Assembly: GCA_030549175.1 (NCBI GenBank) | Contig: JAUKUA010000002.1 | Span: 3,906,001-3,970,000, forward strand | Source: Lasiosphaeris hirsuta | Taxonomy: Eukaryota > Ascomycota > Sordariomycetes > Sordariales > Lasiosphaeriaceae | Length of the DNA stretch: 64,000 nt | Reading direction: 5' to 3' | Shown: positions 43,655 through 54,195 of the stretch, in pieces | How the letters are laid out: each line of letters begins with the position of its first letter | Position numbering within the stretch: the first letter of the stretch is position 1 | Position numbers and translations under genes: made by a program | Notes under the pieces: model-generated | What the model saw: the letters and a program-made list of their open reading frames with translations, nothing else | Databases searched by the model: none | What the model was told of the DNA's origin: nothing

Positions 43655-44986
43655 TCAGCTTTCAGGTTCTGTCGTCCCCGGCGTCCCGTCGGTGTAAATC
43701 CATTCCTCCCACTCTTCTCCGCCTGCACCGCCACCTGGAGTCCCGATAGTACTTGTGGGAATGAAGAAATCGAAATTCATTGGGGGAGGCATTGTTAGAG
43801 CGCCAGAAAACTCAGCTCTGTCTTTCTTAATGACGGGCCCCGACTTCTTAGGCGATGGTATCGGCGTGTCCTTGGGACTCAAAGGCATCGAGTCAAAGCT
43901 AGAAAATGGCTCCACATTCGTAGACATCTTGTCCGACATAAGGGGGAGCTCCGGGGAAATTTCCGAGCCTATGGTCTCGCCCAAGCCCAATCGGCCGTAT
44001 AGAAAAGGCGCCATTGGATCGTTTATGTCGATGTGGGCCATTTGCTTGATCTCCGATGAGAGCTCTGAAGTGAAAGGTGACTGAGTTGCTGGCATTGGTG
44101 CATCAAAACCTAGTGATGGGTCCACGGGCAGAGGAAAGGCCGAAGACCGTCGCCGTTTGTGTGCTTGATCCGGGTTACAGTAAAACTGAGGGGGTGTTGC
44201 CATCGGGTGAGATTGTGGTGTGCCGGAGCCGCCCGACGACCCTGGTGTGAGGGCAGGCGGAGAAACTGGTCCGTCGATCGATGCGTGCCGAGTAAAGGGC
44301 GAGTGGTGTGTAGTGGGCAATTGGTGAGAAGGGGCGGGCGAAGCATAGGGTACGGAATGTGTTCTGCTGTGCGGGTATGCTGGGGGGGACGAGTAGTCCT
44401 GTAGAGGTTGTTGTAGAGGTTGTTGCAGAGGTTGTTGCAGAGGTTGTTGCAGAGGTTGCTGTAGAGGCTGCATATAGGCCGACTGCGATGCATACCTCTG
44501 AGAGAGCTGTGCGGCGTTGGGAAATTGCTCTGCAAACATGCGGTTGACTTGAGCCTCATGAGCCAAAGCAGCCATGGCGACCTGGTTAGTGAGGAAGGCG
44601 TTCATGCGATGGTTCATCTCGGGCGATGTCGTTTGCAAGTGTGCCGCGAGAGCCCGGTAAGACCTAGGTAGATCGTCGTCCTCCTCCTCGTACATCTCTT
44701 CCTTGGTGACAATCTGCTCAGATATTTTGAAGCCTTTTCCTGTCCGTTTCTTGTGGATCTCGGAAGCCATCCTTGCCGACTGCACACGGGCTTCTATGCT
44801 TCGATCCGCTCGCCGCGAGGCAGCGATATATGCGCGTTCTTGATTCTCCTCATGGCTCCGCTCATTCTGGTTGCGAGTTAGTTTGTTTCCCAAGACCGCG
44901 TGCCAAAGTGAGCATTTTACCTTTTTCTGTGGCTTTTCGACAGGCATGCCGGGTGAGTCCATGTATTGGTGCGAGCGCTTGCCCAT
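43655..44986 (-). CDS. Low-complexity, probably nuclear protein with a Gln-Pro-Leu repeat, unknown family
   Basis: Exons 44986-44921 and 44866-43655 give 425 aa. The 54-nt intron (GTAAAA...CTAAC...CAG) is a multiple of three and open, so an unspliced form would read 18 extra residues. The start MGKRSHQYMDSPG is the first ATG in frame. Visible parts are a basic region (SRRADRSIEARVQSAR; HKKRTGKGFK), a helical EEMYEEEDDDLPRSYRALA, then a six-fold LQQP repeat (QPLQQPLQQP), Pro/Ser-rich sequence, KRRRSSAFPLP as a possible nuclear signal, and an acidic Trp/Glu C-terminus (GGEEWEEWIYTDG). I do not recognise a domain. It might be a transcriptional regulator, but this is only composition-based. Confidence 0.7.
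   Translation of the reverse strand: MGKRSHQYMDSPGMPVEKPQKKVKCSLWHAVLGNKLTRNQNERSHEENQERAYIAASRRADRSIEARVQSARMASEIHKKRTGKGFKISEQIVTKEEMYEEEDDDLPRSYRALAAHLQTTSPEMNHRMNAFLTNQVAMAALAHEAQVNRMFAEQFPNAAQLSQRYASQSAYMQPLQQPLQQPLQQPLQQPLQQPLQDYSSPPAYPHSRTHSVPYASPAPSHQLPTTHHSPFTRHASIDGPVSPPALTPGSSGGSGTPQSHPMATPPQFYCNPDQAHKRRRSSAFPLPVDPSLGFDAPMPATQSPFTSELSSEIKQMAHIDINDPMAPFLYGRLGLGETIGSEISPELPLMSDKMSTNVEPFSSFDSMPLSPKDTPIPSPKKSGPVIKKDRAEFSGALTMPPPMNFDFFIPTSTIGTPGGGAGGEEWEEWIYTDGTPGTTEPES
44399..44470. repeat. 12-bp minisatellite encoding Gln/Pro/Leu
   Basis: About six copies of a unit like TGTAGAGGTTGT, varying at T/C, in the minus-strand gene 43655-44986. The 12-bp period keeps the frame and yields LQQP units, so copy-number changes would alter length without breaking the protein. 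Confidence 0.8.
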
Positions 44987-47900
44987 CGGAATATCTATTC
45001 GTCCCGGGGGCCAATCTGCCAATGGCTGAGTAGCCAGGCCCCAGGGCTATCGGGTTCTTCGATGACACTCGATGACTTTACCAGTGACCCCGAGAAGGTC
45101 AACAAATGGGGACAATGATCCTTTGACTCTTTCAGACCGGGAATCGGCCTCTTCTTGTATCGCGGCCGGCGGGGCGGGTTCGCGTGGGGAGTGTAGCTCG
45201 TGACGAAAGCTTAAGGCGTGGAGCGCACTGTAGTTTCTGCAGTTTCTTGGTAGGTTGAGTAAGGTTGTGCTAGAGCTGTCTGTCCTAAGTGATGGTGTCG
45301 AGGCTTGCATGCAAATGTGGTGGTGGGATAGAAAGCCGCCGGGCAGGGCTGCGTAACACCTTTATGAAGAACTTGAGGTGTATTGCCATCCCTGCAATCC
45401 GGAAGGAGAACGGGTGGTGTATGTGCATCGTTAGAGTGGTGGACGGCGCCTCGGATTGGAGTGGGAAACAGGGCCATTATTTTGCTGGTGTTTCCCATTG
45501 CCATTGCTCTTTCCTCTTTCCCATGTCTTCGATCGAAACCGATCCGTGCAGCTGGCTGAGGGGCTCTGGGGGCAGGAGCGCTGATCGATCTCGATCAGGG
45601 CTCTCCTGTTACGTCGAGCTTAAACCCAATGTACCGCATGCAGTACGTAGGTACCTCCCTGTGCTCCCCACCCCGCCGCCAAGTTCTTCTTTTCTCAAGC
45701 GAACGAGTGCGGCCTGCAGGCGAACCCCACCACAATACAGGCCCAGTGGCCCACCAGCGCGGGACGTAGTATCGGCCATGTTGCTCAGAAGTGCAGAGAA
45801 TGGAACATCTTGGAACAGCCGCAACATTGACACGACACAGCCCCAGCGAGACCATGGAAACAAGTCTCCTTCCTGCCCCTCGTGCCCTCCCGCTAACCCT
45901 TTGTTGGCTTGGATGGCGCGATTCGCGGGCAAAGCCACGGGTCTTCGCACACCCTCTGCCTCCTGAATTCAACCTAGCATTAGCGTAGTTCCCTTCCTCG
46001 CCCTGGTTCGGTATTGAACTTCGCGACATGGCCGAGTGTCAAAAGGCCCCGGGCAGATCATTCGCCTCTATCTCAACTTTGGGAAGCGTTGAGAAAAGCT
46101 GTGGTGGCTACCCCGTCGCTGTACAACATGGCCTGGCGGAGGCACGCCGTGCTCCTGGATGAAGACATCTCTGCCAACATTAGGCGGTCAGGATGGATAG
46201 CTCAAGGGTGTACCGGGTGTCCAGCAGCTGCATGGAAACAACATTGGGCGGGGGCATGCCGGAGAGGTGACCGCATCCACTCCGCCAGCCTGCTAGCGTC
46301 GTTCGGCTGCCAGCAGGAAAACATGCTCTCCAACAACTATTCACTCGGGCTTGGCCCGCCATCAATCTCACGGCGGGAAAGTATCCACTGGCTAGCCAAT
46401 TTGATTTCCATCAGGGTTCAAGCTCGGTTGGCCACCCTAATCTCTCCTTATCGTACTAGTTTCAGGGACTATTTGCTCACCGATCTCGAAGCCCACAGTC
46501 TCTGCTCTATCATCACCACGATCGTGAGCGAAGCAAACCCATAGTAGGGGCGTGCGCCTATCCACTAAGAGCTCCGTACCGTCATATTGGCTCCAAACCA
46601 AGACGCTAGGGAAGCAGTTCCTAACATTCTTTGTCTGCTACCATCCCGGGCAGTGGACTACAAGGACGAGGGACCGAGTTAAATCCAGGAGCAAGTGGGC
46701 CGGCCGGCTGGCTCGAGGTATCCACGGCATGCTGCGGGTGAGCAGATGCCGGGATTGGAACCGGGAAGGTTTTTCTTCTACCTGTGTGCCAGCGATATGC
46801 GCGTGCGATCCCACATGCTTGCTGTTATGCTGTGTCGGAGGTGGCGTTTCAAGCCTCGGAACCTAGAATATTATCTTCAACTTCCACTCACGATTTCGAT
46901 GCTTCCGGATGGTGCGTGCAAGGCTGAATATTCTGGTAGTTTCTCGAACGACGTCAGTGCACAAAGAAGGGGACAACTACAAGAGCAGTCGGTTGGTATG
47001 GATTGAGTAGAGGAAAATGAGTGCTGGCGTGCCGTGAGCCGATGCGGTGCCCACGGATAGTAGAGTGCCCAGTGGTGTAATGTCAGAAGAAGTTCACAGA
47101 AGGCCGCGTGGTAGAATTATAGCCGGAGCATTTGGTCCGCGAGGGTGTACTTGCAGCTACCTTGTCTTGGCAAGATGCTCTAACAGTCGTCGGCCCAATC
47201 ATTTTGCACCAGCCACATGCAAAATGCCGAAAGCCCCCGTGTGCCACATTTTCCCACTTTCTATTCCTTGATTTGGGCATCCCCAAGCCTGCAAAGAGCC
47301 TGCGACGCGCCTGCAGCAGCTGGAATCGAGAAGATGATTCGCCCGGAGCCAAGTCTCCTACTGATTGTGGCATCGCATGGGCGTGGCGACTACCAACTGC
47401 CACTCACTCAGAGTGAGGGACATGCGGCCCCAGACAAAAAAACTGAGACATGCTGAGATGGGAATCTGAGAAACCCCATCATGCCCAAACATGGCAATTC
47501 CTCCCCTCTCCTCATCGTCACCCATCCCCATCTTCCCCTTCACCGTTCTTTTTTCCCTTTTTTGCTTTTTTTTTTTAATTTTTTTTACATAACCGATATC
47601 CAATTGATGACTTAGCTAATAGATGTGATACGTCGATGCTCAATCGTTGGGAGGCATTGCGCTCCCATGAGCAAGGACTGCGCGTCTTTCTGCAGTATCA
47701 GCAAAGCCATGCATGGCAAACAGCTAAACACCCATACTCAGAACGTGAGACGGTACTATAGTGTTGTCTAGTGTATGTTCGAGAGCCAAGCACTCCGTTG
47801 AGAGTTGAGACAATTGGCCGCCGCCAGTCAATCATGGTTGCAGTTGCTCACATAAAAGACATGCGCGGGTCTCATGATGCACGCCTAGGATCGCAGGTGG

Positions 47901-48780
47901 ACCCAGACAATACCAAGCTTGACGGCTTGGGCATCCAACGCCCCATATTATGGGAATAGGTACTATCCACAAGACATGGAGCCAATCGCAGGTCCCGGTC
48001 GCCCACCAAAGCTTCGAGATCAGAAGCGCTATCTCCTCTGTGGCCATAAAGATGAGGACTCGCGGCGGGGCTGGAGGTTCCGCACCACAGCGGAGAATCG
48101 GAACCTGAAGCGCTCAGCATACTCCTAGCTACGCCAAGTGCTAGTCCCGTGACTAACTCGGCGAGACCTCAATGGCGTGGTAGGATTGTGTAGAAGTGGT
48201 CGTGGCTAAGGCCCGACCAGAAAAGCTTCTTGGCCATCCACGAACTATCCGTATATGTAATCGCTCTCAACTGACCGGGCCATAACCCTTTCGTGAGCTT
48301 TGCTCTCCCTGGGAATCACCGAAACCCTATAGCAAGAGCCCACCTCGCACCAGGGACGGGGCTTGTGGGTTTATTAGAGCTCTTTACCACGTCACCTCTT
48401 TCACATTTCTGTTGCCCTGGGAGTGGTGGGGGGCAAGAATTCAGAGCCCACTTCAGGCTTTTAGAAACATTTGATAGGAAGTTGACGAGCCCAACAATAA
48501 TAAGGAACGAAGCGACGAGATGAGTACCTCCAAATTTCGGGCAGAAAGCTGAAGAAATGACGTATGCGCGCTGAGGAGAGTGCAAGGCTCAGCTATTGAT
48601 AAGGTAAGGTGACGTTGCACAGGGAAGGTGTGCACTCGAATCAGTCATGCAGGTACCGACTGCACTGCAAATTTAGCCCTGAGGGAGGGGGGTCGATGAA
48701 TGGGACCCATAATTCTTCGCTAGTGAGCTATGAGCTATGAGTGCGAATAAGTGGATGTCTTCCAACAAATTAACTAGCCT
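44987..48780. other. 3.8-kb gene-poor region
   Basis: The largest apparently empty stretch. Open frames up to 225 codons (45289-45966, plus) exist but overlap frames on the other strand, are of random composition and carry no motif. A T/C-rich tract with T runs lies at 47510-47590. No transposon ends, RNA genes or repeats were recognised. Confidence 0.45.
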
Positions 48781-48871
48781 GCCCGGCTAGCTCAATCGGT
48801 AGAGCGTGAGACTCTTACTTGGAGAACTCCACATCATCTCAAGGTTGTGGGTTCGACCCCCACGTCGGGCT
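48781..48871 (+). tRNA. tRNA-Lys (CTT), with 18-nt intron
   Basis: Acceptor GCCCGGC pairs with GTCGGGC, and the discriminator is T at 48871. The D arm is GCTCAATCGGTAGAGC, the anticodon stem TGAGA/TCTCA, and the loop CT-CTT-A then A, with anticodon CTT at 48814-48816. An 18-nt intron (48818-48835) follows A37, the standard nuclear tRNA position. The T arm is GTGGG-TTCGACC-CCCAC. Mature length is 73 nt. Confidence 0.95.
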
Positions 48872-48990
48872 CAATTCCCGTCGCAAGACTTCGTTTTTGC
48901 ACCCCTAACCATTATTCCTTAACTTCACATTGTCTTTTACTTGCCCTGCATAGCTAGTTATTTTCTACCAAGCACATACTTGAGTCGCTT

Positions 48991-49629
48991 TCACTTTGCG
49001 CCGAGCCAAAAAGACTCATCATACTCATCCAACCACGTTACATAATCGCTGCCGCCAGCCGCCCAACCCGCGATTCCCCCCTCCAAGACCAAGCTCTGAA
49101 TGTCGACATCACCGTGATCGGCCAGGTAGTCAGAAAACCAGCCGGCCGCACGAGTGCCCCGTCCGCGGGAAGAAGCTACACTCCCATGTCAGGGCTGCAT
49201 TCTACCTTTCACCTCTCATGAAGCACAATGATGCTCTGGGGGTCATGAGGAGGAAGTTGGAGGGTTTTGTGGCTAGCTTACCGCAATACCACAGCACCTT
49301 GCGGATCCCCGCCGCCTTGAACATGGTATGCAGGGTCGGGAGTGTCGGGTAAAGACTTTGGGCCGGCAGGTTGATGGACCCACGAATGGTGCCGCCCTGG
49401 AGTCAGATGTCCCGTTTGTCAGGGGCCTGCATTCTCAGTGTTCGGGAACTATGGCTCGCACCTCGTGGTCCGCCCTTCTCAGGTCAACGAGAACATAGTC
49501 CTTGCCGGCAACGGCCTCCTTCATCATCTCTAAAACAGCCTCGCGTGACATGCCTTTGGGTGGGCTCTTCGGGGCTGGGTAGGCTGCGTGCCACGGAGCG
49601 GCATTTTGAGTTTTTGTTGAGGACGCCAT
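48991..49629 (-). CDS. Rhodanese-domain protein, Arc2/Cdc25-like active-site loop
   Basis: Exons 49629-49462, 49396-49282 and 49175-48991 give 155 aa. It is a single rhodanese domain: KDYVLVDLRRADHE near the start, GGTIRGSINLPAQSL, then VLWYCASSRGRGTRAAGWF, which holds the catalytic cysteine in a C-x5-R loop. That loop length is the Cdc25/arsenate-reductase form rather than the six-residue sulfurtransferase loop. GGIAGWAAGGSDYV ends the domain. It could reduce arsenate or act as a small phosphatase or sulfurtransferase; only the fold and the cysteine are clear. The start at 49629 gives MASSTKTQNAAPWH; earlier in-frame codons lack an ATG. Confidence 0.88.
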
Positions 49630-50192
49630 CGTCGGGATGGAACCGACGTATGTCGAGGATGCGTACAAGTACCCAAGACTATGCGCTCTTTCCTTGGTGC
49701 TTAAAGCTAAACAAGTTGGGTATAGATACGTTGGCGTGAGGATGGCGGTGATAGATTATTGTTAGGTAGCCCCGTGAAACGGTGTCTCTGGGGGATGGGG
49801 TTGAACTACGAGATATATATCGTAAACATCCCATTAAAAGGGAAATGTTGAACCGAGTGACCACCGTCGTGCCTTGTGTGCCAGATAATTGGTCGGATGT
49901 GTGCAGCTCCTTGGGGACTCTGTCACCCCCTCTGGATGATTGGTCAGACATATCTCGGCCCCTCAAGGCATCAGACACCCTCGACTAGCTCGCATGTACT
50001 CGAGCTGTTCCGATCAAGAGTAATTCCACCCTCTAAGCGAGCCGGGCCGATCCACTGGCGCCCGGATCGGTCCCGTGTTTCCGAGAGAAGAGCCGATCCC
50101 CATCAGTATTCGGCTGGCATTTGTAGACCAACCAACCCTCCTCCGGCCACACCGCTTCAACACCTCGTAGGTGAAATTGAAGCTTTCGAACT

Positions 50193-50968
50193 TCAGGAGA
50201 TCTCATCCATGACTTGGAACAGCCTGGTATTCCTCACCAAACAGTCCCTCTCCCCATTGCACCCCAGCGCGGCCCGCGCTTGGGTCGTATCTACGTGGCG
50301 CCGTCCCTGGTGAAGCGCGGCGAGAATGCCTACGGCCTCGTCGCATGGCGTCTCCAGCGTGGACGGCGACGCTTTGGAAGTCTCCACACCAACCGCCGCA
50401 AGGACATCCAGCCCCGTCCCGCACTCCCGCCCCGGTCCTGGCTCCGGCGGCTGACAACACTCCGGGTCCGCCACGCCGTTGCAGATGTACGATATTCTCA
50501 CACGGTCTTCCCGGATTTCCATGTCGAGCCTCTCCCTCTCACCGTCCCCTTCCTCCCCCAAATCACACCCTTTCTCCCCGCCCCTCTCCCCTACGGCTCC
50601 TCCCCCACCACCACCACCACCACCACCACAATCCCCATCCCCATCACCCTCCTCTCCCTCATCCGCAACCCACCCGTCGACAACAACGCTCTCGACGCCT
50701 AGCCGCTGCAATAATGCCCTCAGCCTCTGGTTCTCCCTCATCACCTTGCGCGCGGCCCGCTGCATCGCCAGCGTGGCCTCGACGCCACGCTGCTCGTGCT
50801 CGCGCAGGCGCAGCTGGAGCTCGTCGACGAGCTCGCGCTGGCGGGCGCGTGAACGGCGCTGGGCGTCGCGGTTCTGGGCTATGGATTGCGGTGTTTTTGT
50901 CTGCGGGTTTTTGGTCAGCTCTTACTCTCGAGACGGGGTGAGGTGAGGGAGGGTACCTTTCTTGGCAT
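50193..50968 (-). CDS. bZIP transcription factor
   Basis: Exons 50968-50957 (MPRK) and 50900-50193 give 239 aa. The basic region is SIAQNRDAQRRSRARQRE, matching the Asn-x-x-Ala-Gln-Arg-Arg-Ser-Arg-x-Arg signature of the Yap/Pap1 type. It is followed by leucine heptads (LVDELQLRL, then VMRENQRLRALLQRLGV). After the zipper comes a run of ten glycines, encoded by a CCA/CCC microsatellite. A Cys-containing segment (ECCQPPEPGPGRECG) could act in redox sensing, as in Yap1-like factors, though it is not the canonical c-CRD. The C-terminus is short. DNA-binding role is secure by family; the target genes are unknown. Confidence 0.88.
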
Positions 50969-51345
50969 TTTTGCATTGGGGCTTTTGGGATTTGGGACGG
51001 GTTGGTACAGCGAGTGAGGAAAATGGAGCATTTGATGTCGACGGCAATGGCGCGGGTTGCGTCGGGATGGGCCGCTAACGTGTTTCATTGGTTGAGGCGT
51101 TGAATTGTGGGGTGGAATTAGCTGTTTATCGTAATCGTTGTTGCCAAATTTGTCTTGGATCGGAGTTCATCTCAGCTGAAATTCTCTTTGAAGAATGTAA
51201 AATATGTACAATTAATCCGAGCTTCTGAATTTCCCACAACAGTTTCTTTCCCAGGAACCTCCAGCTCGGATTCAAGTTCTGTCACTAGCAGCTCGAATGG
51301 AGCTTCTAGCACAGCGATCTCAAGCTTCGGAGTCGAACCTAGTAC

Positions 51346-52771
51346 CTATCTGTCCAACGTTTCCGTTGCATCAAGCTCTCGCCCGATTGTCAGCCCGCTG
51401 GGAGGTGAAGAATTTGGACGACTGACGCGTCGCCGTTGTCGCCACACCCAGAGCCAGGCGCTCACGCCCACCAACGCTAACACACCTGTCGCAGTGCCCA
51501 CGCCAACTTCAGCTTCCATGGACTCATCTCCGGACACCGAAAAGGTGACTACCTCCTCAGGAGAGACCAGCTCGACGTTGGTGAAAGGACCGCCTAGAAA
51601 TATGGAGAAGGCCTTCTTCAGCGCGTTTGCTGTAAAGTTGACCAACTTTCGGTTGTCTTGAATTGTCAAATCGCCGACGGTTTCGAGTCGCGCTAGGTCG
51701 AAATTATCAAGCATGCTGTTGGAATACACCCTGCTCCCTCCATCTATTGTGCGAAGCGAGGGCAGGCGAAGGCTATGAAACGAGTTCAAGTGGAAAAGTG
51801 TAAACTCTGCGCCCACCCGAATCGTTTCCACAGCTGATAGACTAACTTCTGCGAGAGATTGAAAATGAGAATCTATCTCACAACCCTCGCACAGTCCTAT
51901 GGTTCGCAGGTTCGGAAAGCTGACTGTTGCCGTGCCGCTTCCATTATCATGGAAGTCTAAAGCAGCGATGTGGCGAATGCTGGACTCGATAGTTTGCATG
52001 TTTAGGTTCTCAGAAATGCGCCAATTACCCCCTACAAACTCGAGACTAGGTAGATATGGAAGGCTCTTGAGGTAAGTATTTTGCGTTATGGTAGACTCCG
52101 CCATGATGGAGCTGAAGTTCAAGCTCAGCTCAGATCCACCGGAGGTCGCTGGCCCGTATATATCAACTTTGCCCGCCGAGCTCGAATTTTTACCAATTTG
52201 AAATAGATGTCGGCCAGTGTATCAAGGACTGTGAAGTTTCTATATATTGAAGCTGTGGAAGGTGGATTTGGAAGCTTAGCCCATTATCGCTGGTGAGAAG
52301 CTCCTCGACTTTCAATGTGCCCGTGATGTTCCGCAACGAGGAGCTTCGAAGTATCAACCTGTCCACATCTGGCGGCGCCGCTGCTACTATGATGCTCCCA
52401 TTGACTGTCTCAACCCCTGAGAGGTCTAGCTCGCGTTCTGAACCTCGAGGCTGCCGACGATTGTAGGGCATTGTGTAAGGTCAGCAGTGTAGGCGGTGTC
52501 CGTGATAGTGTATGTCAGAGCTGAAGAAGGTATGTAACTGCACGGTCTCGGGTTATGAACATCAAGGCGGCCGGTATCCTCTGCCCATTGTATCAGCCAA
52601 TATACACGCGTAAAGTGCGTTCTGGCCTTGAGGTAAAACCCGTTGTCAATTTACCGACAACTTAAAAATGAATACAAGTACACATGATAACTCACGGGCG
52701 AAAGCAGGTCTGTTGCCAACTGTAGCAACAATGGCCGCAAAGCCAAGGATGAAAAGTCCAACATGAGCCAT
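51346..52771 (-). pseudogene. Decayed Ecm33/receptor-L-domain cell-surface protein
   Basis: The reading is broken. An apparent signal peptide (MAHVGLFILGFAAIVAT) starts at 52771, and a separate stretch reads CSYIPSSALTYTITDTAY...CPTIVGSLEVQNAS before a stop. A shifted frame then reads LDLSGVETVNGSIIVAAAPP...LRNITGTLKVEELL...LPQLQYIE. A second shift yields TFTVLDTLADIYF, and a third frame gives NSSSAGKVDIYGPATSGGSE onward. That last frame runs to a transmembrane helix (GVLALVGVSAWLWVW) with basic RQRRR and a cytosolic tail. The order and motifs match Ecm33/Sps2-type leucine-rich surface proteins with beta-helical L domains. At least three single-base-scale shifts within 300 bp indicate a pseudogene or sequence errors. 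Upstream exons are uncertain. Confidence 0.6.
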
Positions 52772-53726
52772 CTTGTTTTCCCTCTCCCTTGACGGCGAGC
52801 AGCCGGGCCACAGTGTTTGTAGAAGTGAAGCGAGTCCTAGGATAGGCAGGAAGCCTTCAAGTGACCCCATATTACCTCCTAAAAGATTGACAAATCGTCC
52901 CGTTTATCAAGCCAGAGCTTGGGCCTGTGAGCCCAATCAATCAACTGCCAAGATGAGATATGCCAAGACCCGAATGGCTTGTAATACACAGCCAGGGGAG
53001 CTGTACCGTCACGAGCTGGATTCTGCCCCTTTCATTACTGACATGCATTAACGTGAGACTAGATGCTTAGATCCATGCCCCCCTTCGAGTTTGAACCACA
53101 ACTTATACAATCGGACTACGATTAGGGCTGTGTTTAGTGCCTTTAGTAGGTAGGCACATTGATTTGTAGAAAGTGAACCATATTTTCACGAGCTGCTCAT
53201 TCTTATTCTTGCTGTTTCAAGCCAATTAACGACCATGCTCACTAAGCCCAGCCGACCGACAGCGGCTGGTTTGGCGCCTTGATTGACAAGACTTTTACCC
53301 CAGCGTGGTAGCTGGCTTGGCCTGAAGCAAACATTCCTAGCAGTGTAGCACCGCCACCAGCCGGGAGCCGGCCACGAATTAAATTCTTAAATAAGTAGGA
53401 CACAAAACTTCAAGTACCATATCGTTCGCCCGGAGTTTCGGTGAGATTCCCCTTCAAGGTTAAAGGCAGCCATCGGTGAAAACTAAAGTTCATCCGTAAC
53501 ACCGAATCCACGCAAGTTGTGAACCGCTATTGTGAATTGCATAGTTTAAGGCCACTGTCTTGGCCTTCTAAAGGTCTGCAATAAGACAGGAATCTGTGGC
53601 GTAGTTATGGGATCGTCTAATTGCGTGGGTTGACTCGATACTGCTAATATTTCAAGTTTTGTTGGCCATATCCACCTTGCCCCATCAGTTTCTGTCTGAG
53701 CTTATAACAATATCAACAACAAAGCA
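52772..53726. other. Intergenic, A/T-richer, before tRNA-Ile
   Basis: No gene was seen. The sequence is A/T-richer than the window average. A frame ending at 52870, which reads MGSLEGFLPILGLASLLQTL, overlaps the start of the decayed gene and could be an alternative N-terminus for it. Confidence 0.4.
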
Positions 53727-53821
53727 GCCCGATTAGCTCAGCTGGTTAGAGCGTCGTACTAATATATCTTCTGATATACTAAGTAATGCGAAGGTCAACA
53801 GTTCAATCCTGTTATTGGGCA
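53727..53821 (+). tRNA. tRNA-Ile (AAT), with 21-nt intron
   Basis: Acceptor GCCCGAT pairs with ATTGGGC (one G-T), and the discriminator is A at 53821. The D arm is GCTCAGCTGGTTAGAGC, the anticodon stem TCGTA/TGCGA, and the loop CT-AAT-A, with the anticodon at 53761-53763. The intron is 53765-53785, directly 3' of A37. The variable loop is AGGTC and the T arm AACAG-TTCAATC-CTGTT. Mature length is 74 nt. Confidence 0.92.
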
Positions 53822-54195
53822 TGAGAGTCTCTTCGGAGTAATGCGATAATATGATTACTTTAAGATTTGGTTTTAATACTTTTACCACCTGCGGTCTAGA
53901 CCGAGAAATACGTAGACATCCGACTCGACCACCCGTGAAAATATGCGCTGCAGACTTCAAGTTGTACAGCTTGTTAAAGTAATTAATCCTCGCATTCGTA
54001 CCTTACAGCACCTTAGATTTGGCGAATTCACAACAAACACAAGGCTTCAAACACAAGAGATAGAAATATCAGAAGCGGTCAATTCATCCTCTTCATCTAT
54101 TGGGCAATTTACATAAAATCTAGACCCCCAGATTCTTTCAAGACCAACCAACGCCATCCGCATGAGCTTTTAGTTCATCAATCATCATCATCCCC

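Noticed and set aside
45289..45966. 225-codon plus-strand frame
   Set aside because: No motif, overlaps 113- and 144-codon frames on the other strand, random composition; no splice structure that improves it.
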